A stretch of DNA of 64,000 bases from Adiantum capillus-veneris (taxonomy: Eukaryota > Streptophyta > Polypodiopsida > Polypodiales > Pteridaceae). The notes under the pieces are model-generated. The model was not told where the DNA came from. It saw only the letters and a list, made by a program, of their open reading frames with translations, and made no database searches. Position 1 is the first letter of the stretch. Every line of letters starts with the position of its first letter. The stretch covers positions 98,738,036 to 98,802,035 of the forward strand of contig CM043947.1 of assembly GCA_014529385.2 (NCBI GenBank). Direction: 5' to 3'. The translations under genes were made by a program, and so were the position numbers. Shown piece after piece: positions 63,725-64,000 of this stretch.

Positions 63725-64000
63725 AGTCATGGTGGCGAGAAGCTATGGACCGATTTTCACAGGCGAGGAGGTCCCTAAGGAGTGGATGTCGGATTTCACA
63801 ATGTATATGCTATCGTTGCGTATACCGAACGAGGATAGCAAGATGCATACTTTTCCTTTGTGATGGGTGGAAAAGATAAAATTTGGTATGAAGCTCTAGA
63901 AGGCGAGCCAAGACAAGCATGGCCGGCTTATGGGCGAGGTTTCTTCACGAATTTCGCAAGTAGGCATCCCCAGTCGACATGGATGCGAAGCTGAAGGCAC
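63725..64000 (+). pseudogene. Ty3-type gag remnant, runs off the window
   Basis: Shifting among + frames, the translation gives 'FTGEEVPKEWMSDFTMYML' and then, after a break near 63865, 'KIWYEALEGEPRQAWPAYG', followed by 'FFTNFA'. This resembles the Retrotrans_gag pattern of a start, a middle helix and a W-Y-x-L box. At least one frameshift and a stop break it. Confidence 0.6.

Overview
This window is land-plant nuclear DNA made almost wholly of nested transposable elements; I find no host gene, tRNA or rRNA. The plant assignment rests on several signs. There are Ty1/copia elements and Ty3/gypsy elements, and both gypsy families carry two RNase H domains, as in the plant Tat lineage. Initiator-Met primer sites occur in five elements (canonical TGGTATCAGAGC in four, variant in one). 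There is also a plant-type CACTA transposon with TnpD-like domains and CACTACAACA ends. The species cannot be told from the sequence.

Layout. 1-17276: an old, decayed Ty3/gypsy element on + (Gypsy-1; its left LTR is cut by the window edge). Its reverse transcriptase gene is split by a large non-coding LTR element (LARD-A, 2386-13492, target duplication TTGGG). LARD-A is itself split by a Ty1/copia element (Copia-A, 3789-9244, target duplication GTGGT). 17277-18714: unassigned sequence. 18719-36729: two near-identical minus-strand Tat-type gypsy copies sharing a middle LTR (LTR-internal-LTR-internal-LTR), with one flanking GTAT duplication around the whole 18-kb array. 36734-38490: tandem repeats and unrecognised remnants. 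38495-44033: a second Ty1/copia element (Copia-B, Tork/Tnt1-like, near-exact 5-bp target duplication). 44039-46145: an ~85-bp degenerate tandem array and unassigned sequence. 46151-62423: an element with very short LTRs and no coding sequence I can recognise (element C, target duplication TTGGA). It is interrupted by a CACTA transposon (49794-61162, target duplication AGT), whose transposase gene is in turn interrupted by a second copy of the LARD family (LARD-B, 53883-58838). 62429-64000: flank ending in a degraded Ty3-type gag.

Function. The coding modules are Gag, aspartic protease, reverse transcriptase, RNase H and integrase for the retroelements, and TnpD- and TnpA-like proteins for CACTA. 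Every element carries stops or frameshifts, so none looks autonomous. The LARD family and element C would need proteins supplied in trans.

Most notable: (1) the tandem gypsy array, whose middle LTR is a mosaic of the two outer LTRs, the signature of unequal LTR-LTR recombination after one insertion; (2) stem-loops conserved between two otherwise diverged, non-coding LARD copies; (3) a long near-perfect hairpin near the CACTA 3' end. Boundaries supported by target duplications are firm. Lineage names, relative ages and RNA roles are inference.
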